DNA of 64,000 nucleotides from Macrocystis pyrifera (Eukaryota > Sar > Phaeophyceae > Laminariales > Laminariaceae): positions 11,363,427-11,427,426 of the forward strand of contig JASSKH010000010.1 in assembly GCA_031763025.1 (NCBI GenBank), written 5' to 3'. The notes beneath the pieces were generated by a model that was given only the letters and a program-made list of their open reading frames with translations, was not told the DNA's origin and ran no database searches. This document shows positions 23,201 to 35,573 of this stretch, in pieces. The position numbers and the translations under genes were made by a program. How positions within the stretch are numbered: position 1 is the first letter of the stretch; every line of letters begins with the position of its first letter.

Positions 23201-23285
23201 ACCAGTACGACAGGATTGGGATCGATTCCATCAGTTTTCGCAGTTCTAAATACGTCACAGCGCAGAAACCGTCTGTACAGACAAC
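20236..23285. other. Repeat-rich intergenic, no recognised gene
   Basis: 20310-20600 is built from variants of GGGGTGTGATA and TATACTCTGGGGG on the + strand. A diverged relative (GGGTGATATATACTTTGGG) lies near 20931. A (CTG)n-like run lies at about 22700-22727. A short block, CTAGGGGGCAAGAGCTTGCC, occurs twice (near 22313 and 22626). No reading frame shows a recognisable domain. Confidence 0.45.
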
Positions 23286-23383
23286 TTACCGGTAGTAAAT
23301 AGGACCTACGGTACACACAAATTCCTATATACTTCCCTATTTCGACTAGCAATATTTGGTCCTACTACTATGGTCCCCCGTCA
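23286..23383. mobile_element. ~100-bp MITE, copy M2
   Basis: TAGTAAATAGGACCTACGGT on the left and TATGGTCCCCCGT on the right are inverted ends of the same family as M1, M3 and M4. The internal AT-rich region is similar in length. Confidence 0.75.
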
Positions 23384-26300
23384 TAGTAGTTTGCTGATAT
23401 CAGATGCTGTCGCTGTTGTTGCCTACCAGGCTACCAGGTACCAGGTATTTGATAATTATACTCCAATTTACTGTAGGGCAGGAAGCGACCCTGCCGAAAA
23501 ACGTCACCGAATATATTTCAAACCCCATGGGTCAAGACAATGCAGCCAGAAGCGACCTTGCACGGCCGTTTGCGCGCGGCGGACAATGACCTCAAAAACG
23601 CCGTTAGCCAACCACGTTGAGCGAGCCATTGTTCTGCAAGGTGATCCCACTTTTGTTGCGATCGATGCGCTGTAGCCAATTTGCGAAATATTTCGTTGCT
23701 CTTACCGGCGCTGGCACGAGTGTCTACAAGCGACTGTCCCCCCGGTGAGGCTGAGTCGCGTAGCTCAAGGCGCAGGGCTCCGTTGAACCTGAAAGTTGGC
23801 CCAGGCTGCTTGCAAGAGTGTCCGCTATCGATTTGCGCGGTATACACGTCAACGTCGGGAGCGGTTTGGGACCAGATTTTGCGAGGATTGGAGTTTCCTT
23901 GTGGCTGCGGTCAGACAGACAGACAGACAGACAGATTGCAATTACCGCAGCTGAGACTCAGTTTTACAAACTGAGAATACGGGTTTGCGGGTATCTGACG
24001 GTTTCATATATGATGGGGTTTTGTATCATGTATCGAGGCATTTTTCAATGTGCCTCGAGATTGAGGAAGGCAGTCTGATGAATTGGATGGTACGGCCGGG
24101 GGGCATGATAATGGTACGTGACGAAGCTCTGTGACAATGCAAAGTATCGACTCTTATATGTGTGTTGGTGAAGCCGGTGACAAACTTGGTGCGACTGACT
24201 TCCTGTGCGGTTTATGTGTTGGAGCCTTTCACAATCAGGGACAGCACTTTTGTGGATGTGTTTTGAAAGTGGTGCAGTTCTTATCTACCGCTTTTCTCGA
24301 CGATCATGGTCTAGCCGCGCGTGAAATATGTGGACGCGGTCGACAGCTACACGTACACAAACAGCACCCCATGCTGCGCGGCGTAGCCAGCTCCTCCCGG
24401 TCTCCTCCCTTTGCCACGTCGCCATGAGACAGTCCGCCGCTTTGACGACCCCAAGAACGAAACATGAGTAAAACCAGGGTTATACACAGGCGGTCGGGCT
24501 GCGGTAGTGGGCGAAGCGTGCCGCGGGCAAGACTACGTAGTGCGGTTCCCGCACCACGACTCGGAGGGAAGGTCCGCCCCCTGGGCAGGGGCCTCCCCCG
24601 GTGGCCACCGGAGGCCTCTTGGAGTGTCGTCGGATGCCGTTGCCCGTGTAGGGCCCGCCGGAGGCCATGGTTTAGACATACTCATACATGCGATCATACG
24701 CTCGAAATGTACGGCTTACCCGACTATTTTTACCCTCTATTGGCTGTAGGCGTGCGCCAGGCTAACTATGATACCATGCAACGTGCAAACAATCAAGCAA
24801 ACACAGCGACACCGCCGTATTCTTCTTTATGCTTCTCTCGTCTATTTGAGCTTTTCGACCTCTGTTTCGTCTTTAGGCAGAGCAATACGGTATACGTTGG
24901 CGTACGTTTGTACTTAAATTCTAAAAAAAGACCTGAAAAATGCCGGAGTCCTCGCGGGCGAGGTCGAGAGTTGAAAACATATCAAGGGCCGGAGCGGGGG
25001 GGGGTTGGAAAAATGATCTGTAACGGATCGGGCCGGGCCTGGAATCCGAAAATCTCGCAGGTTGGGCCGGGACAGGCCGGGTTGAGAATTTATAAGTTCC
25101 CCCAGATAGGAGCGTGCCGGGTTTGCCAATCTCAAAAACTAACGGACCGGGTCGGGCCGAAGCCCGTGATCCGAGAATCTCGCTGGTTGTTTCAGGTCAA
25201 AACCCGCAAGAAGCGGATTTCTCACCGGCCGGGCAGACACGATAAGCGAATAGACCGGTGTATTTTGTCGCTGTGGACAAGCCGGCCGACATGCGAGAAG
25301 CCCGCCAAAATCTCGCGGGTTCGTTTCTTTCGGGCTCACCTGTAGTAATATTCCGTACTACAGTAGGACGGTGTGTCCGCAATAGTATGTTGGATTGCAT
25401 GTCGTACAAATTGCAGATTTAATCCTACCGGGAAACAAAACATTAAACTGTCAAGGAAATCGAAATAGCTCACTGAGACCCTACAAACAACAGACTATAA
25501 TCCACCGAGGCGAGAAACGGAGGGCGCACTGCCTCCAACGCCAGATTGGTTGTGGCGGCACATAGCTCGAGGGGGTCACTCTCGGGGTCTCTGGGGATGG
25601 TGGGGGGAGTCGTGAATACCCCACGCACGGGCGAGAGGTGCCGGTGGAGCCATCGAACCAATCAACGAACTATATATTCCGGACCATACGTCAGTGTTCG
25701 TGTGGTATCGAAAGCGTAGTGGGACGGAAAATTGGTATCGGGCAGTCTAGATGTGTTTCGTGCCACCGTTGGCCTACCCTGTACTACTCGTAGGAGCTTC
25801 TTGACGTTTGCACCGTAGCTGCTCCGATCGAAATTCTTTGAGGTTCATGGTTTCTCGCTCGGTCTGGCGTTCGAAGCAGCGTACGACACGGCCACAATTT
25901 TTATTTTTCACCCCGCTTCGGCTTCCCTGGAAATGCCACGTCAAGTTGGGAGTTGGATTGGACCCATAAAGAGACAAAACATTGATCCGTCATATGTCAT
26001 ACGCCTAGTAAAGTTGAAAAGTATAAGAAGAGTAAACGGGCATGCAAGAACGGCAACACATTTGATCGGCTATACGGCTCTACCATTCATCTGACCAAGC
26101 GGCCTCAGTTGTCGCGAAGGGACCAAGCAATGTTGACGTTGATCGAGGGACGGACTCTGTGAAGTCCGACTTGGATTCGTACACTTTATACGCACGGAAT
26201 GTATTATTTCCGTTTACATAAAGACATCATACGTGATGACCTTGATCGAGGAAAAGCCGAACGATAGCCAAACTTCTGGGACTATATTAAAACTCCCACG

Positions 26301-27179
26301 CATCGTAAACACTTATTATTATACTCGTACAGCAGTACCCGCCCTCTCGAAATACACCTCAAAACGGACCCCAGGTTGACTTTCTTATTCTGGACGTTCG
26401 CGAAAGCACTATTAGAATATACGATATCGTATCTACGCGTTGTGTATGTACCAGGTATATTACTCCGATCAGATCTACGATAATATAGTCAGCAAGATAT
26501 ACAACGAAAGTAATCGTGCATCATATCATGGGGTACAGGAAAAGGAATACCTGGTCATGTAAAATAAGTTACGCACGACTTATTGGGGTGATCACAATGG
26601 CGATGACGGCAGGCGATTGCACCAGATATGCGAACCCCACAAGCTCACTCTCCCAGCTCCGTCATCACCGCCCTCTTGAGCACGGCCACATAAGCGCCAT
26701 CTTTCAACCCATATTTCTCTCTCCAGTTCTAATGAACATCACAATACAAGTGTATCTCACGATCACTGGTTGTCATCATTCATCTGCAAGAAATCTCTTC
26801 ACGAGACCCATCATCGTCAGCCACATTCCATCAAGCACACTTCATAGTTGCGTTTGCCTATTTTGGACCCCAGAAGACGTTTTCTCTACAATATATGGTA
26901 CGTAGGGAACTATACGTACTATATAGTGCGCAGTGAATGGTGCCTTGGGCCCAGGCCAGTCACACACAGGAAGGGAAGGGGTCAACCAACCTGGTAGGCA
27001 CAGACTATATAGCCTGACATTTTCCCTTCGTTTTTTTCAATTTTCCAGGCTGGCTTTTTTGTCAGTTGCTTTCTTGAGAGTGAGCTGGTACTGCATTTTT
27101 AATGCGAGTCCTTCAAGCCGTCGTTCCCGTCGCGCCTCAAGCCTGTAGAGCGTTTCGGGGAAAAAAAAAAAAAAAAAAA
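23384..27179. other. Gene-poor stretch with low-complexity blocks
   Basis: Holds a (CAGA)n run (23911-23935) and a GC-rich block at about 24940-25330 with recurring GGGCCGGG and AAATCTCGC(A/G)GGTT modules. The 293-codon + frame 24464-25345 crosses this block. I regard it as chance, because the composition of its second half is set by the repeat modules and no domain is visible. 25400-27170 shows nothing recognisable. Confidence 0.45.
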
Positions 27180-28110
27180 CTCAGGGTAGGGTGCTCAGGG
27201 TAGATGGTAGGTGCTCATGGTTGGTGCTTCCAGGATTTGGAGAAACTAAAGAAAGAAAAATGCTCAGGGTGGGAGGAGGAATAAAAACGACGTGGGCCTG
27301 CGTTCAAGCTTCCCCATTTTTCACAGCAAGCTTCGAGCATCGTGCAGTCGACGGCCGCGTGTTCCACCACCTTTCGCCCCGACCTACCCCTCCCGCTCCT
27401 CCATCACTATAACACGATCTCCACCGTCGCTGTCCTCCAAGCCGCCACCCACAGCTCGAGGTTGCGTGTCTTCGTTTCCGTGTGCAACGTGATGTGCTTC
27501 TATTTGTCGAGCTGCTCCTGCTCACCTCGCCTCGCCTGCTGCGATTACAGCAGTAGTACTTCTATATAGCCCCATCACAACTAACCGCCTACTGGTGGAG
27601 GAGGTGGTGCGCCCGGTTGCCCCAACGCTTTGGCGAGTGGTCGTCCGCCTCGTGTACCTTCTACGCCATCACCGCCCTCCTCACCGTCACGCGGCGTGAG
27701 GTTGCTAGGTCGATTGTCTTCTTTTTTATAAAGATAGATGATGCATGCTCCACCTTCTTGCCGGCTGAGATTGCCGAAGCTACTCTGTACTTCCTCGCCG
27801 CGAAAATCACGAACCAAACGACGACTGGTTCGAAGAGATGGCGCGCCTTGTCGCCTTAAGCTATGGCGGCGAGTCAGTGTCAGTCCCGGGCTGCTTGTGT
27901 GATGGTACAGGCATCCTTTACAACCTGTGCTCTGTGCCATGACCATTACCCTGAGCACAGCTTATTTGCTCAGGGTAAAACCCTGTTTCGCAGCCCGTAA
28001 CCCTGAGCATCTGGAAAAAAAGAATCCGCTCAGGGAGAAAAAAATAGCCGTCAACGTCTTTTATGCGGCGAGACTTCGACAAACCCTGACACCCTGACCC
28101 TGAGCGCTTT
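27180..28110. repeat. Region bounded by inverted CTCAGGGT clusters
   Basis: The left side (27180-27275) has CTCAGGGT three times, two of them as TGCTCAGGGT. The right side (27945-28110) has ACCCTGAGCA-type words and CTCAGGG in both orientations. The ~670 bp between are GC-rich, with several overlapping open frames but no recognised domain. This could be a ~0.93-kb transposon with composite inverted ends; no target duplication was found. Confidence 0.4.
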
Positions 28111-28207
28111 TTTAGTTTTGTTTTTTTTATCTTTTCCGAAACTCTCAAATTGTCAACCGTTTGCTCGCTCAGTGCGGTCGCGGCATTGCCCCTGCCGTCC
28201 TCAGCTC

Positions 28208-28303
28208 GCTCGGATTTGCTCCATGGGCCGCCTTCGCCGGTCGCGACGTCGCATCGCTCGGATTTGCTCCATGGGCCGCCTTCGCCGGTCGCGACGTCGC
28301 ATC
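28208..28303. repeat. 48-bp perfect tandem duplication
   Basis: Two identical units (28208-28255 and 28256-28303), each GCTCGGATTTGCTCCATGGG followed by CCGCCTTCGCCGGTCGCGAC and GTCGCATC. The length is a multiple of three and all frames across it stay open. Confidence 0.95.
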
Positions 28304-31300
28304 GCTCGGGTGTAGATAAGACACATTAGGTTCTATTATAGCAGGAGCACTCGTTTTCTCGCGTCCACGTCGTCTATTACGTCGAGCACGGCGCCTGTGG
28401 GACCCAAGACACGCCCGCACAGGAGATTGCTCCCATCAGAGTTCACGTATATACACATTATTAAATACCTGGTAGTGGACAGCAGCGGACAGCTCCTTCC
28501 ATCGTAAGTTGTGTCCCCTGGGAGTAGCTTGACAGACAGGCATGTATACTACGCGGCACCTTCGCGGCATGCGAACCTCGGAGATCCTCACCTCCGAAGT
28601 GCGCAAACCAAGACATTGGTGGCCGCCGCGCCACACACCTCGGACCTGCTGCTGCCGCTACGGCTGCCACTGAAGAACTTCAGCAGTATTTAGAGCATGG
28701 TGAGAGCTACAGCAGTAACTGATGCATTCCCTGGACCCTGCTGGGTATAGCAGTGCAGAGAGCAGGAATAGGGGGCGCACGGTACTTGTTCGGCACTCAA
28801 GGTACTCAGAGGTCAGACCCTGAGCCTTTCTGCCGCATGGTATTGGCGGTGGAGCTGCCCGGTAGTTGCTGTGCTGCGGTGCTGCTGCTCGCTCGACCCC
28901 CGAGAAACACTCAAACAATGAGAATGACTATCATTGGGGACTCACAGGGGACGTTTAAGCCCATCCCCTGTCCCCACGTACGTGTAAAAATGGCGTTCAT
29001 TGTGTGTAGGCGTTACTGACCGGGGAGACCAGAATTGAGCACCCAGGGTGTGCACTTCACTTGGGGACTGGAGACGAAGCCTTATAGCTACAGGCGCCAA
29101 TGGCTGGTTTATGGGTGCTCTGCTGCCTCCTTCTGCTGTGCCCAGCAAATCAGGCCCTGCAAGGTTTGTCCGCGAAATATCGAGAGCCTTTTGCATACCA
29201 TTTTCCGGGGATAAGAATGGCCGATCTTTCGGAGTCGTTTGCTGCTGCTGTCCTAACCGCGAGTGCTGCATCCGTTCGCCGCTTGCTTCGCGTGCTCATA
29301 GTCAGGACGGCTTGTTAATTGGCGCAAGTTTCCGTTTGAGAAACGATACTCCACACGATGCAAACTTGATACCTGCTTGAACGTTTTGTTCTAAATTACG
29401 ATATCCCGACGAAGTGCGGCCCACAACCCATACATAATATTCAAAATTCAAAATTCGTATTTCATCACTGATTGACGCCTGTGTCTGTTATTGCACGTAT
29501 ACTGCCTGTACATACGGTACAGCAGTACGTGTTCGTATACCAGGAATACTTCCTACAGGATCCATATACAACAGCAGCGGCTTGACCGAATTCTCGTGCG
29601 CGACAAGAGCGAACCGGTACCTGAAGGCGGCCAGTTGAAGATGTCACCTGACGCCTTGGCCAGTGTTTTTGGGGACGGCGCTGGAGAGCAGCATCATCAT
29701 TGATTCAGTGAAAGCTTCCGCTCAGAGGGCGACGGCTGTGACAGAGTGGCCGGTAGAGGGCGGGTCCTCTTGGACCAGTACTACAGCAGGCATGGACGCC
29801 GCAGGTGACAACAACAGTAGTCCACATATTTTTGTCCAGAGGTACGAGGTAGCAAGATTTACGAGCACGAGAGATACGAGGACTTCGTCTTGTTTCTATT
29901 ATTATCCCCGTAAAAACTGAACCCGCTGCGTTTTGGGGGACAGACTTGGAAAAAGCATATCGGACCGGTCATCGATTTCCACACGAATGATCAACCCGAG
30001 GGTAGACTTTTCAGAGAGCAGCCAAAAGCCTGATCTGTAGTGTAGCCAGCTCATATTGGCGGGTGGGGCCGTGTAACCTGCTTGATCTCTACGAGTACGA
30101 ATTTTTTCCTGTTTGGGATCTATACTGTACAGATCTTCCCAAACATACCATAGCGGACCTACTGTAGATAATATATTACTACTGGAGGTCGTGATCTGTC
30201 CGATTTATAATAGGACTTGCCACAAGCAGTAAAAAGAAACCAGTCCGAGATTTAAAGAAAAACAAGTGAATCGGGAGCCTTTATACGAGTAGAACGCACC
30301 CTTTTTTCCAGCCTCAGCATTCCCTTACTTGGAGTTACATGATGTGCGCACAAATAATTTGCGCGAGTACTACAGCAGTATGGCATGAAAAAAGACGTGA
30401 GTGAGAGGGTCAACATGTCGACAAAAAAATGACTGTTGTATAAAGTGATACCAGGTATATCAACAACGTCAACCAGCCCGGGTCGCTGGGGTAGGTGCGC
30501 GACACCTGTTCGGACTCGTGATACTGCGAGGATAACAGGGTGGGACACAGATTGTATCTTGCCAGGTTTGCACACTTGCTTGGATGCTTGGTAAGGTTTC
30601 AATAAAAAGCCGTTATTTTGGTTCTGACTACAGTAGCATACGGTACCGGCCCTCTGATCAGAAGCAGATCAATTGGTTCAAAGTTATTGATAGATTATTC
30701 GTTTGAGAAGCGTGTTCCATATACAAACGTCGGTATCGAGTTTCTTACTTCTCGTTTTTTTTTACGGCTAAATTTCTTGTGGTGCTCTTTGCGAGGGGAG
30801 GAGGTGTCGATACCATGGGGCCCCAAAAGCCGAAAGGGTTATCGAACGTCAATTGTGCGCGTCTGAGGTGTCGCGCACTTTTCAAAGTTGAATATCAATC
30901 ACTACTTCAGTCGAATTCGCAGCTGACGTATTTGTTTCCCCCCGAGCAAGTCTGAGTAGCCGAACAATCAACGACCACGCTGCGTGTCACAGCTCGTTTA
31001 CGTCTTCTCGTCATAAAAGACGGACGACAGCATCTCCAACAGCGAGTACACGAACGAGTACCCGGGGGGGCAAATGAAACGCGCTTCGCAACGGGAGCTA
31101 TGGGTTAAATTGACAAGACACGATTTGAACGTGAAAGTATGGTGAGCTTGAGCTTATGTTTACCAATCCGCCAGAGGATTAAAAAAAAAAAAACAAGCGC
31201 CAAGTGCTACTTTTATCCATGAAAATTATTTGGGAGACGGGTATTACTCGCGAGTACCCGGGCAATCGGTCAAAGGGATACACCTCACTGGAAGAAGTAT

Positions 31301-31630
31301 TTTTTATGGACCAATGCGTAATGTATTATTTTCCTTAAATGCATCACGTATTATTATGCTAGCAACACGGCCGTGGTTTACGGTAGCCCGATGTCCCGCG
31401 TCCAGTAAATTTGGTAAACTACTGTAGTATCGCTGCATTAGTATTGCCATCTCAGTCATCCAGGGGGGAAATAGATACAGTTAACACGCTCCCGTACTGG
31501 GACCAAACTACCTCTGCGACAGTCCCTGATGCCCACCTACCCCACCCCTCCCTCCCCCTTGTTTGCACGCCCTTCCCTTCCCCTTCCCCTTTCCTTGCCT
31601 CCCCTTTTGGGTTCGCTGTAACTTTTCCAG
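28304..31630. other. Intergenic, little recognised
   Basis: 28915-29020 is one copy of a repeat also found inverted at 36455-36560 (ATGAGAATGACTATCATTGG, later CCCCACGTACGTGTAAAAA). The + frame 29100-29318 (72 codons) starts with a hydrophobic, signal-peptide-like run (WVLCCLLLLCPA) but has no other support. 30040-30205 is a GATC-rich segment resembling the repeat at 35297-35573. 31075-31190 is related to 52005-52110. Confidence 0.4.
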
Positions 31631-31765
31631 ACGGTCATGGAGGCGCTGTGGGTCAACGGAACCCTGCCGCGCAAGAAGCCCTCTGGCGACATCGAGAGTG
31701 TTTCTAAGTCAAAGACGGACAACTCGTCTACCAAGACGAGCAAGACCTCATGGCATATGTTTTGA
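31631..31765 (+). CDS. Candidate terminal exon of an unidentified host gene
   Basis: A long pyrimidine tract (31545-31610, CCTTCCCTTCCCCTTCCCCT-like) leads to TAACTTTTCCAG, a good 3' splice site, at 31630. The frame that follows reads TVMEALWVNGTLPRKKPSGD and then a Ser/Thr/Lys-rich tail, ending in TGA at 31763-31765. The composition looks coding and the acceptor is strong, but I could not find matching upstream exons and do not recognise the protein. A 43-residue stand-alone frame from the ATG at 31637 is the alternative reading. Confidence 0.3.
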   Translation, partial: TVMEALWVNGTLPRKKPSGDIESVSKSKTDNSSTKTSKTSWHMF

Positions 31766-31964
31766 CCTTGGCATGATTCATCTATTTTATTAGCTTGCAC
31801 GCACGCGGTTTTGCATTGTTTCGAATATGATGCAAGCGAAAACAATTTAAGCAAGTGTTCAACATGGACTGATTGACTCGGTTGACGCAATCTCGGCTTT
31901 CAATGTCTTGCAGTTGTGTTGAGATTTACTGTGTGTGGGGGGGGGGGGGTACTGGGTTGGCGTT

Positions 31965-31996
<32 letters not shown>

Positions 31997-32850
31997 TAGG
32001 GAGTGGCTTACATAAAAGAATGATCACTACGTATTATCATGAATGCTCGGTTGATGTTGCGTCATTGCTTGCAATGATACAGGTACACTGCTTGGCTCGG
32101 TCGTTGTGTTCTGGCTTGCAAGTCTTGTATTAATAGTATCAAATTAAGGAGCACGTACTTTCGTAAATTACGATTTCTGCACCACAATGAGTCCTCACTA
32201 AGCGCAACAATTTTCGCACGGCAGTCTCTCGGCAGTTGTACGGAAGTCGAGCCATGTCACAGAATGCCAGGTCGGTCATCTCATACAATGTGATATCGAC
32301 TCGTACAGTAAATACAAACGGAAACGAACGGAGCAACAAAATAACATATATCAATCACTATATAATCACATCAATCCACTCTACCTCGTGCGTATCAGAT
32401 GGACATACAGAAGCTTACGAGGGGGTGAGGGGGGGAGAGGGGCAGTGGAATTGAAGGAGAGGCCAGTTGAATGTCGGTATCTTTATCAGTGCCCCGCCAA
32501 ATCTCCACACTCTTCCCTTGATCCTCCTCCGGCTAATGTATTGGCGACCACGGCGTTCGATCCGATTTCGAGGCAAGGCCCGCTATCTATTATGCACGAC
32601 GAAATGAAATTTCTGCACCACAATTTAGCCTTGGAATAAAAAAAACAGTAAGAATGCCCCTCAAATAACAAGCGTCACATATTACTGCGAGGGTTCGGCG
32701 CAGGGGGAGGGGCAGCCGAAAACTTACCAAGCAAGGCAACAGCAACATAATGAGGGGGGTTGAAAACACGACTGCAACGACCATCACAACTACCTCTGCG
32801 TTATGCGATAGTTTTGGGTGTCGACAAAAAATATTCGTGCCCATCACCAC
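31766..32850. other. Intergenic with long poly-G tracts
   Basis: Two uninterrupted G runs on the + strand, 13 G at 31937-31949 and 29 G at 31968-31996. No gene was recognised up to 32850. Confidence 0.6.
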
Positions 32851-33290
32851 CTACTGCTGCTGTACACGACGACAAATATTAACCAGATCGAAGACAGCTA
32901 GTCCGTTTTCCTCGTCGACACCGGCTTCGCTAGTGCCGGCCGTAATTTCCACCCCCGCGGCATTGGTTGTGCCTTCCTCAGCCTCCGAATCGGTATCCCG
33001 GCCAATACCCGGTGACATCTGGCGCAACAGCGATTGCAGACCAGACTTCTTAATAGAGGGTGGCGGTTTGACGCCACACTTCAAAATATACTCCCGAATG
33101 TGAGCAACAGTCAAACTTTGAAATGACGAACCTCTGTACCATGGCCAGGCCGAGGTTCGTAGCTAAGGGCACCAGAAATCTCTTGCGCCCTTGACAGTTT
33201 GCCTTAGCTCCTTCGGTCAGTCGTGTAATGACCTCCCTTTCCGTAGGGAGCCTGTCGATATTCCTTCCTCCATTTGGGCATGGCTCTGTC
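32851..33290 (-). CDS. SAP-like open segment, unidentified protein
   Basis: The minus frame 33114-32851 reads TVAHIREYILKCGVKPPPSI and then KKSGLQSLLRQ, followed by an acidic low-complexity tail rich in Glu/Thr/Gly. The first ~35 residues resemble the helix-turn-helix pattern of a SAP domain (a DNA/chromatin-binding motif), although the usual small 'G-x-K-x-x-L' turn is only partly met. Directly upstream (33290-33115) another minus frame is open and reads RNIDRLPTEREVITRLTEGA and on to LGLAMVQRFVISK. Whether the two segments are exons of one gene or remains of a mobile element cannot be told. No start or splice sites are certain. Confidence 0.3.
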
Positions 33291-33299
33291 TCACAATGG

Positions 33300-33865
33300 G
33301 ACAATATATATATATATATATATACCTGGCACAGAAAAAAAAAGACGACAGCAACAACACAGTTGATCACGTCGACTTTCTGTGAACAAGTTGACGTGGC
33401 TGTGCAAAGCTATGTTAACCGGAGCGCAAAGCGTCAGTAAGCAAGCATATTTCTGTGCAGCCGTCACAAGCCATAGTCCAAGTATTCACAAAAAAGACGT
33501 AATCACGTCGTCTACCGTAATAATGATAGTAAACACCACGCCAGGAGCAAACCAATGGGGCGCCTTTTCAGGGAAAACGACACCAATATAGAGAAAAAAA
33601 AACTTACTCTTCTTGAAAAAGCCCCGGTGACACAGCAGACGCCTCCCACCCCCCCCCCCTCGCCCTTTCAAATTATTGGGGTAAACGCCCTGGGGTCAGG
33701 TTGGGATGTCGTGGCAGGAAGGGGAACGGAGCTGTTTCCGATGCAAACAAGGTGGGATGTATACAAATGTTGACGTGTCCTGATACATGTCAATGTCTAT
33801 ATGTGTTTCACGCATCACCAAAATAATGGCAACATATGAGTTTGAGTGGTCATCACTACTGCTCG

Positions 33866-33898
<33 letters not shown>

Positions 33899-35296
33899 CG
33901 AGTGACATCGTTTCCGATCGTCACAGCTACGCCGGCTTCAGTCTTGAACGCGGTGCAGCGGCTCTATCGTGCGTCTCCTGGCCGCTCGCGGCATCGCGAC
34001 CGTGCTGCGTCCACTCCACTTGGCCGTCCCCGCTGAAGGAGTTGGCGAACGGGGTGCGTGAAAAGGCACCCTCCCGGGGGCGGGCCGCTCTCCCCAGCAT
34101 GGCGGAGTATGGAAAAATAAACGGAACCCACAGTACAGTACAGGAACAAGCGCGATATGAACCAACATGTCTAACGCTGTACCTAATGATGTAGTACATG
34201 GTGGGTGAGTTGGTGCGTGCGTGGGTGTGTGGGTAGGTAAGTATGTGGGCGAGTGGATTCGTGGTTGTGGGTAGTTGCCGTGTTTTTACTGTTTTGTTTA
34301 CTCCGCTTGTGCTTCCACCACTGGACCATGGTGCTGCTACGTACGAACTGGGCACTCATCTACTGCTGCACCTACTGCTGTACTGCTGTAGGACATGGCG
34401 GGTGGGTTGATAAGTTGATGGGTGGATGGGTCGATGAGTTGGTGGGTGGGTGACTGGGTGACTGGGTTCGTAGAGGGGTGAGTGGCTTCGGGGATATGGG
34501 TGGCGGCCTTATTTTCTTTTTGTAGCTGTGTTTCGTCCGCTGGATGTGCTGCCACTATGCCGCACCCGCTGGCATAATGCAGCATACCACTACGCGTATT
34601 GCTTCCAAACTACGCCCCGACCGCATGCGAAACGCCCCGGGTCGCCTTTTCAGGCTCGGAATATCACAAGCTCGAAAGAAAATCACGCCCCCTGAGGCGT
34701 CCACTAGCGTACTACGGTACCTTCGTGTGCGCCTTCCCCTCTCGATCATCCGGACTGTCTTCCGACGCTTCCGTCCCCGTCTCCGGTTCCCAACCATCCC
34801 AAGGGGCGCCCTGCAGTTCGGCAGGGGCTGCACGTACTCTTCTCCCTCTTCTATTTATTCATCGTCGTCGATAGTAAGTATCTGCATGGAAAAACATCAA
34901 GAAGTAACGAAGGGGTTGCATCTCCGCCAATGAGAATATAGAGGCATTTCGACGTACGTTTGTCAATCGTAGAGGTTACGGTTAGCATGCCCCCGTGAGA
35001 TTAAGACTTTGCAACCTACGACGTTGCGCGCAGTCCTTCGATGGTCAAATCTCTTCCCGGATCACAGATTGTGTATCACGACTAACCTCTGACCCCGCTG
35101 TCCTCGCTGACCCCGTCGTCCTCGCTGACCCCGTCGTCCCCGCCGTCCTGTTGAAGCATGCACTTCGCTTCGTCGGTTTCTGCAGCGTACTGTGATCATA
35201 GCGTGAGCGATATTGAAGGAGTTTATCTTAATTTGACAAAACGTCTTGCAACGTTATGTGCAGGCGCGGATCAGTGGGTCTTGACTCCACCCTAAA
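33300..35296. other. Simple-repeat-rich intergenic
   Basis: (TA)n at 33305-33325; (TAG)n at about 33869-33898; a degenerate GGTGGGTG/GGTGGATG minisatellite at 34195-34275 and 34390-34480; and a tandem repeat of an 18-bp unit (CTGACCCCGTCGTCCTCG) at about 35087-35150. Open frames of 60-142 codons on both strands follow these repeats and show no domains. Confidence 0.5.
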
Positions 35297-35573
35297 CCAA
35301 ACCTTGCGCGCCTCGGACAGATCATCGATTCCCAGTTGATGATATACTCTAGTTCTTTCAAGGCAGATCTATTACCGATCCTGTAATATCTACCTCATGT
35401 AGCTGGGCCCGAACCATAACATATGAACGAAGTAGCACATGTTTTCTGGGCTGGGTCTGTGCAATGCAGATCCTGCAAAACCTATCACGACGGAAGATGA
35501 GGAACTACTAACGGTAGATAGATGATCTACTGCTGTACATAGATCACGATCTGTCCGAGGTGTGAAAAGTTGC
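35297..35573. mobile_element. ~280-bp MITE with CTCGGACAGATC inverted ends
   Basis: The left end has ACCTTGCGCGCCTCGGACAG followed by ATCATCGAT. The right end, inverted, reads CAACTTTTCACACCTCGGAC followed by AGATCGTGATC. The interior is rich in GATC/AGATCT words. The same end occurs at the outer edges of the minisatellite block at 49755-51305, and GATC-rich relatives are seen near 30040-30205, 41130-41400, 45290-45480 and 48890-49150. No coding content. Confidence 0.55.

Noticed and set aside
22000-23230. Possible duplication between 21950-22090 and 23040-23230 (ACGAGCACC-GCACCA-GGGATCGAT words)
   Set aside because: Similarity is limited to scattered short words and not clearly above chance.
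24464-25345. 293-codon + open frame
   Set aside because: The second half is shaped by GC-rich repeat modules, the first half has no domain, and there are no splice or homology cues.
29100-29318. 72-codon frame with hydrophobic start
   Set aside because: Signal-peptide-like but isolated and without family or splice support; mentioned only in the intergenic entry.
33927-34355. 142-codon minus frame
   Set aside because: Low complexity, overlaps the GGTG minisatellite, no domain.
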